A stretch of DNA of 25,236 nucleotides from a virus, in IMG/VR virus record IMGVR_UViG_3300028030_000056, positions 1 to 25,236 of that record; one strand, written 5' to 3'. Positions 22,185-25,236 of the stretch are shown piece after piece. Each line of letters starts with the position of its first letter. Position 1 is the stretch's first letter. The translations under genes and the position numbers were made by a program. The notes under the pieces were generated by a model, which did no database searches, had not been told where the DNA came from, and was given only the letters and a program-made list of their open reading frames with translations.

Positions 22185-22415
22185 ATGACATTAATAAAGA
22201 GCATATTAAAGCAAGGTATAAAAGCGGCTTTTCTAAAGCAAGCAAATAAGAAGAGCGTCAATGATGATCCTCTTCAAAGCGTTGAGGAATTAGCAGAGGA
22301 TTTGTCTATTGTTATTGATGCTTATATTAAGTTAGGAACGGTCAATACTATTGTTACCGGTGCATCCGCTACCGGTGGCCCGGTGACAGCCAAAGGAACA
22401 GGTAAGATTACATAA
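22185..22415 (+). CDS. Small protein, possible spike-tip component
   Basis: The 76-residue protein combines a basic amphipathic N-terminal helix (KSILKQGIKAAFLKQANKKS), an acidic helix (EELAEDLSIVIDAYIK), and a Gly/Thr-rich C-terminal tail 'VTGASATGGPVTAKGTGKIT' without hydrophobic span. The last motif, with spaced glycines, is reminiscent of short beta-strand needle ends. It lies directly after the spike gene (2-bp gap) and its stop overlaps the next ATG by a base, placing it in the baseplate. I do not recognise a named family; the tip role is inferred. Confidence 0.5.
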   Translation: MTLIKSILKQGIKAAFLKQANKKSVNDDPLQSVEELAEDLSIVIDAYIKLGTVNTIVTGASATGGPVTAKGTGKIT

Positions 22416-22714
22416 TGAAGAAACGAAAAGACATATTATTTGGACTTAATAAGGATCAGAAACATTTTGATTTAAGGATTGAAAATGGTGACTTCGTTAT
22501 TGGTGATTCAAACCTTCAGCACGTGGCTCATATTGTAGAGGCAGAGCAGGGACAAATCAGACAGTTTCCCCTGGTTGGAGTGGGTGTTATCAAAATGCTC
22601 AACGGAACTATTTCCGGAGCTGAAAAACGTACTATAAGATTACAATTGGAAAGTGATGGTTATGAGTTAAAAGAGATTATATTTAGGGAGGGACTTTTAA
22701 AGATTAGAATATGA
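22415..22714 (+). CDS. gp25/gpW-like baseplate wedge protein
   Basis: The 99-residue protein fits the gp25/gpW (lysozyme-like sheath-initiating) group by size and pattern: 'FDLRIENGDFVIGDSNLQHV' then 'AEQGQIRQFPLVGVGVIKML' and 'LQLESDGYELKEIIFREGLL'. The E-x-G-x(I/L)-(R/x)-x-P-L-x-G feature is typical. These proteins join the baseplate wedge to the first sheath ring. It lies between the tip candidate and the LysM-like gene, overlapping the latter by 4 bp. Confidence 0.7.
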   Translation: MKKRKDILFGLNKDQKHFDLRIENGDFVIGDSNLQHVAHIVEAEQGQIRQFPLVGVGVIKMLNGTISGAEKRTIRLQLESDGYELKEIIFREGLLKIRI

Positions 22715-22926
22715 AAGTAGTTGTAGTATATCCATATCAAACGATATTCGATGTCTGCCTGGAGCAAATAGGTTCTCTTGAAGGTATTGGAGGCATTATT
22801 AAGGATAATCCTGGCATACTCAATACAGATGAATTGGAAGGTCAAAAAGTGTATGTTAGAGATGACGAAATAGAAAATCAAAGGATTGTTGATTATTTCA
22901 AAAATAAACAAATAGTAACATATTAA
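22711..22926 (+). CDS. LysM-like tail protein (gpX-like)
   Basis: The 71-residue protein is one LysM-type domain: 'PYQTIFDVCLEQIGSLEGIG' with the helix-turn 'IIKDNPGILNTDELEGQKVY'. P2 gpX and similar small baseplate proteins have this build and seat on the tube or baseplate hub. There is no signal peptide. It overlaps the wedge gene by 4 bp and precedes the J-like gene by 2 bp, the normal baseplate order. Confidence 0.75.
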   Translation: MKVVVVYPYQTIFDVCLEQIGSLEGIGGIIKDNPGILNTDELEGQKVYVRDDEIENQRIVDYFKNKQIVTY

Positions 22927-22927
22927 A

Positions 22928-23770
22928 ATGGCAAGGACTATATTAGAAATATACGAGGATATTATTAAGGAAAAGGAGACACATTCTACTCTATTGGGTT
23001 TAGCTCCTAGTCACGAAAATGCAGACAATTTTTTGAAAGATTTGACTTCAGATAGTAAAGTTGCTGTTTGGCGTTTGTGGGCTTTCCTTATGTCAATTGC
23101 TATACATACTCACGAAATATTGATGGATATATTCCGGAAAGAAGTTGATGCTATTGCAGCCGCAGCTCCGGCAGGAACTCCAAAGTGGTATCAAAAGAAA
23201 ATGCTTGAATTTCAATTTGGAGATCCTTTAGTTTACATCAATAATCATTACGTATATAATCCTGTCGATTTAACTAAACAGATAATCAAAAGATGTGCCA
23301 TAGAAGAGCGTTCAAATGGTGTTGTAGTAGTTAAATTAGCAAAAGAGAATAACGGTGTTCCTGAGCCTCTCTCAACGCCTGAAAGAGATGCTGCCAATAG
23401 TTATGCTCATAAAATTAAATTTGCAGGGACTAGGCTCGCTGTGATCTCAATACCGGCTGATCAAATTACATTGAAATATGATGTTTTTTATGACCCGGTA
23501 ATTCCTCTTGAAAAAGCTATTGAAAACTGTGAGATGATGGTTAATGAATATCTCAGTAATTTACCATTTAATGCAGCTCTAAATATCACTCATTTTACTG
23601 ACGCATTGCAAAAAGCTGAAGGAGTCCTTGACCCTGTTTTCAGGAGTGCAAAAAATAAACCTGACGGAGGAGATGAAATTGATTTTGATGTTGAAATTAT
23701 TCCGGCAGCCGGTTGGTTTGTTCTTGAAGATGAAATAAAGAATATGTTTAATTTTATTCAAAAATTATGA
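22928..23770 (+). CDS. Baseplate J-like wedge protein (Mu gp47-like)
   Basis: The 280-residue protein has a helical N-terminal part (1-90, 'MSIAIHTHEILMDIFRKEVD') and the J-type C-terminal portion: 'GTPKWYQKKMLEFQFGDPLV', 'DYVY-like' beta segments, 'IPADQITLKYDVFYDPVIPL' and 'INIFNF'-type helical end near 'FVLEDEIKNMFNF'. J proteins form the six wedge arms that hold tail fibres. It is shorter than many J proteins (350-400 residues). The order LysM - J - I is conserved. Its ATGA overlap with the next gene suggests coupling. Confidence 0.75.
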   Translation: MARTILEIYEDIIKEKETHSTLLGLAPSHENADNFLKDLTSDSKVAVWRLWAFLMSIAIHTHEILMDIFRKEVDAIAAAAPAGTPKWYQKKMLEFQFGDPLVYINNHYVYNPVDLTKQIIKRCAIEERSNGVVVVKLAKENNGVPEPLSTPERDAANSYAHKIKFAGTRLAVISIPADQITLKYDVFYDPVIPLEKAIENCEMMVNEYLSNLPFNAALNITHFTDALQKAEGVLDPVFRSAKNKPDGGDEIDFDVEIIPAAGWFVLEDEIKNMFNFIQKL

Positions 23771-24360
23771 GGTACGATTTTGACATATTTAAGTATATAA
23801 AAAAAGCTGTTCCCTGGTTTCTCTACAAACTTGGAGAAGGCTTTTTTTGGCAAGCTCCGGACGGACTGTTTTGGGAAGCTCCAAATGGAGAGTTTTGGAG
23901 TACCGGAGGAAATGAGTCCAGGCACTTAGATTGGATCAAGTCTTTCTTATCTCCTCTTCAGACACTCAACAAGCTATTTAAGGCATATACTGATGATATT
24001 ATGTATCATTTGTACTTAACCGGTCAAGTGATCTATTTAGAGCACTACCTCAATGATTTATTTGATGCTGAACAGAGGCGTATTTACATAAGTGATGGAG
24101 CATTAGTTTTACCTCCTTATTTGTACACCAAAGATGATTACTCCAGGCACAATAATATACCTATATTGTATCTATATAATAAAGCAGATGGAGAAGCTCC
24201 ATTTTACCTATATAATAAAGTAGCGTATGATGTTCAGGAAGAATTTATAATCAATGTTCCAAGCGATCTACCCATTACTTCATATTTAGAAAACCGTATT
24301 CGTGCAGCAACCAATAAATATAAGCAAGCCGGAGCGATCTATTCAATAGTAAATTTTTAG
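23767..24360 (+). CDS. Tail protein I-like wedge protein (Mu gp48 position)
   Basis: The 197-residue protein occupies the gpI position directly after the J-like gene (4-bp overlap). Near the N-terminus it carries a triple aromatic repeat, units FFWQAPDGL, FWEAPNGE and FWSTGG at about residues 26-48. Residues 55-100 are helical ('LSPLQTLNKLFKAYTDDIMY', 'IYLEHYLNDLFD'). The second half repeats 'YLYNK' twice plus 'YLYTK' (118-158). Tail protein I bridges J and the fibres. The aromatic repeats are unlike typical gpI and may be a lineage-specific insertion, perhaps for glycan contact. Confidence 0.6.
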   Translation: MRYDFDIFKYIKKAVPWFLYKLGEGFFWQAPDGLFWEAPNGEFWSTGGNESRHLDWIKSFLSPLQTLNKLFKAYTDDIMYHLYLTGQVIYLEHYLNDLFDAEQRRIYISDGALVLPPYLYTKDDYSRHNNIPILYLYNKADGEAPFYLYNKVAYDVQEEFIINVPSDLPITSYLENRIRAATNKYKQAGAIYSIVNF

Positions 24361-24363
24361 CAA

Positions 24364-25119
24364 ATGAAAAAATTAATTATACCCAACGGAGGAATGCCAT
24401 TTGAAGGCGATGATTTGAAATATATGCAGGATGCATTCATTGAAGGATTTAGATTTCTCTTAAAGGCTTTTTCACCTGATGAAGATAATTTCATTCTTCA
24501 AGGAGTAGAGATTACTGAAGACAGTGGAGTAACAACTCTTTCTCCAGGATTAGTTGTACTCAGCTACGAGATACTTGAATTTCCCGGAGCTTCTTTTCCT
24601 ACTTCAGATATTAATTCCAAAGCTATAGTCCTTGATGTTAGTTATGATGCTCAAGGCAATGAAGTTTTTGCTGACAATGTGAGTAAAGACACCTATGAAG
24701 TAAGAAAATGTAAAATAGCTACCTCTACCGGTGTCCAAGAAGAGTTGCAGGTAACTGACTCTCATCAATGGATTTATCTAGGTGAGAAGATTATGCAGCT
24801 TCCTCATCTTGCTACGAAGACTATTTTAGAAACTGATGATTATGTATCAGGTGATTTGATTGCGTTTAAGCAAGGTGCTATTGTGGTTCTACAAGGCTCT
24901 ATCAATTCAAGTACCGGAAGTTTCGATGGTGAGATTATTCCTCAATTACCTGAGAAGCTAAGACCTACATCTACTATTAAAACATTGATTCCTTTGAATG
25001 ATACTGACGAAGATACATTTTCAAAACAAGGAGTATTGATTATTTATCCAAGCGGTTATGTCGGTTTGTATCACCCTGATCAAAGCGTCATTATCTCCAA
25101 TGTGTCTTATGTAGTCTAA
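24364..25119 (+). CDS. Candidate baseplate-attached fibre or fibre-adaptor protein
   Basis: The protein has 251 residues. The opening 'MKKLIIPNGGMPFEGDDLKY' followed by 'MQDAFIEGFRFLLKAFSPDE' is a pattern often seen at the start of proteins encoded just after gpI in Bacteroidota phages. The rest is beta-rich ('LVVLSYEILEFPGASFPTSD', 'HQWIYLGEKIMQLP', 'FKQGAIVVLQGSINSSTG') and ends with 'IIYPSGYVGLYHPDQSVIIS', resembling the tail-fibre-tip or baseplate-attached adaptor type. It contains no signal peptide or repeats. Its place after the wedge genes and before the terminal promoter suggests it is the last gene of the late operon. Confidence 0.5.
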   Translation: MKKLIIPNGGMPFEGDDLKYMQDAFIEGFRFLLKAFSPDEDNFILQGVEITEDSGVTTLSPGLVVLSYEILEFPGASFPTSDINSKAIVLDVSYDAQGNEVFADNVSKDTYEVRKCKIATSTGVQEELQVTDSHQWIYLGEKIMQLPHLATKTILETDDYVSGDLIAFKQGAIVVLQGSINSSTGSFDGEIIPQLPEKLRPTSTIKTLIPLNDTDEDTFSKQGVLIIYPSGYVGLYHPDQSVIISNVSYVV

Positions 25120-25151
25120 CTGTTGTATTATTCGTTTTTGGTTTGATTTCT

Positions 25152-25181
25152 ATTCAAATGCTTGTTTAACAGCGTTTGAAT
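25152..25181. promoter_or_regulatory. Imperfect inverted repeat overlapping a promoter
   Basis: Arms ATTCAAATGCT (25152-25162) and AGCGTTTGAAT (25171-25181) pair with one mismatch across an 8-bp centre. The -33 TTG of the next promoter (25162-25164) overlaps the end of the left arm and the centre, so a protein bound here would cover the promoter. The stem could also act in the RNA downstream of the last gene, although the T-run after it is interrupted. Confidence 0.55.
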
Positions 25182-25192
25182 GTGTATTTTTG
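25162..25192 (+). promoter_or_regulatory. Consensus Bacteroidota promoter leaving the window
   Basis: TTG (25162-25164) is followed after exactly 20 bp by TATTTTTG (25185-25192), a full TAnnTTTG match. The gene it serves begins beyond 25236. Unlike the two divergent late promoters, this one has T as first base of the -7 box. Confidence 0.7.
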
Positions 25193-25236
25193 CCATTTTT
25201 GGAGAATGTATTTTTCGATTTTGCTGATATAATAAT

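Noticed and set aside
1-25236. tRNA or rRNA genes
   Set aside because: No cloverleaf or rRNA-like segment was seen in the intergenic regions, all of which are under 210 bp.

Overview
The window is about 25 kb of AT-rich DNA carrying the head, tail and baseplate genes of a Mu-related contractile-tailed (myovirus-type) phage or prophage from a member of the Bacteroidota. The host assignment rests on promoter elements of the form TTG-N20-TAnnTTTG, the type used by the Bacteroidota primary sigma factor, on the lack of purine-rich ribosome sites, and on signal peptides of the 'LSAQ' type. 'Mu-related' rests on the head genes: a gp27-like small terminase, a gp28-like large terminase, a DUF935 portal, a MuF head protein, gp36-like and gpG-like connectors, and a protease with a fused scaffold. 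No transposase lies in the window, so transposition is not shown.

Layout. Positions 1-713 (+) hold the end of an XRE-type phage repressor, a 15-copy heptamer repeat and a small helical ORF. Positions 710-7670 are one long minus-strand block, read right to left: terminase small and large subunits, gp36-like adaptor, portal, MuF protein, gpG/gp10-like tail-completion protein, tail terminator candidate, a small HTH protein, two small membrane proteins and a 42-residue ORF. Positions 7671-7826 are a divergent control region with two mirrored promoters, each TTG-N20-CAnnTTTG, and a 32-bp dyad. Positions 7827-25119 are a plus-strand block: protease/scaffold, major capsid protein, a holin-like protein, a HeH/LEM-like small protein, tail sheath, a 1650-residue secreted repeat fibre, tail tube, tail chaperone with a -1 frameshift product, a secreted multi-membrane-span protein, tape measure, and the baseplate set (hub-associated protein, hub, spike, possible tip, gp25-like wedge, LysM-like gpX, J-like and I-like wedges), followed by a candidate fibre or attachment protein. 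A consensus promoter inside a dyad at 25152-25192 leads out of the window.

The strongest structural reading is the tail chaperone signal at 17285-17325: an A AAA AAC slippery heptamer, a 6-nt spacer containing the zero-frame stop, and a 12-bp stem-loop, after which the -1 frame is open for 59 residues. The most unusual items are a short structured RNA with its own consensus promoter and U9 terminator, placed antiparallel inside the minus-strand head operon (2752-2849); a giant signal-peptide-bearing adhesin-like fibre between the sheath and tube genes; and a ten-A slip site plus hairpin at the portal/MuF junction that would fuse the two proteins in the -1 frame. Apart from the terminase motifs, the protease residues and the frameshift, functional calls rest on remembered family resemblance and gene order, because no database search was possible.
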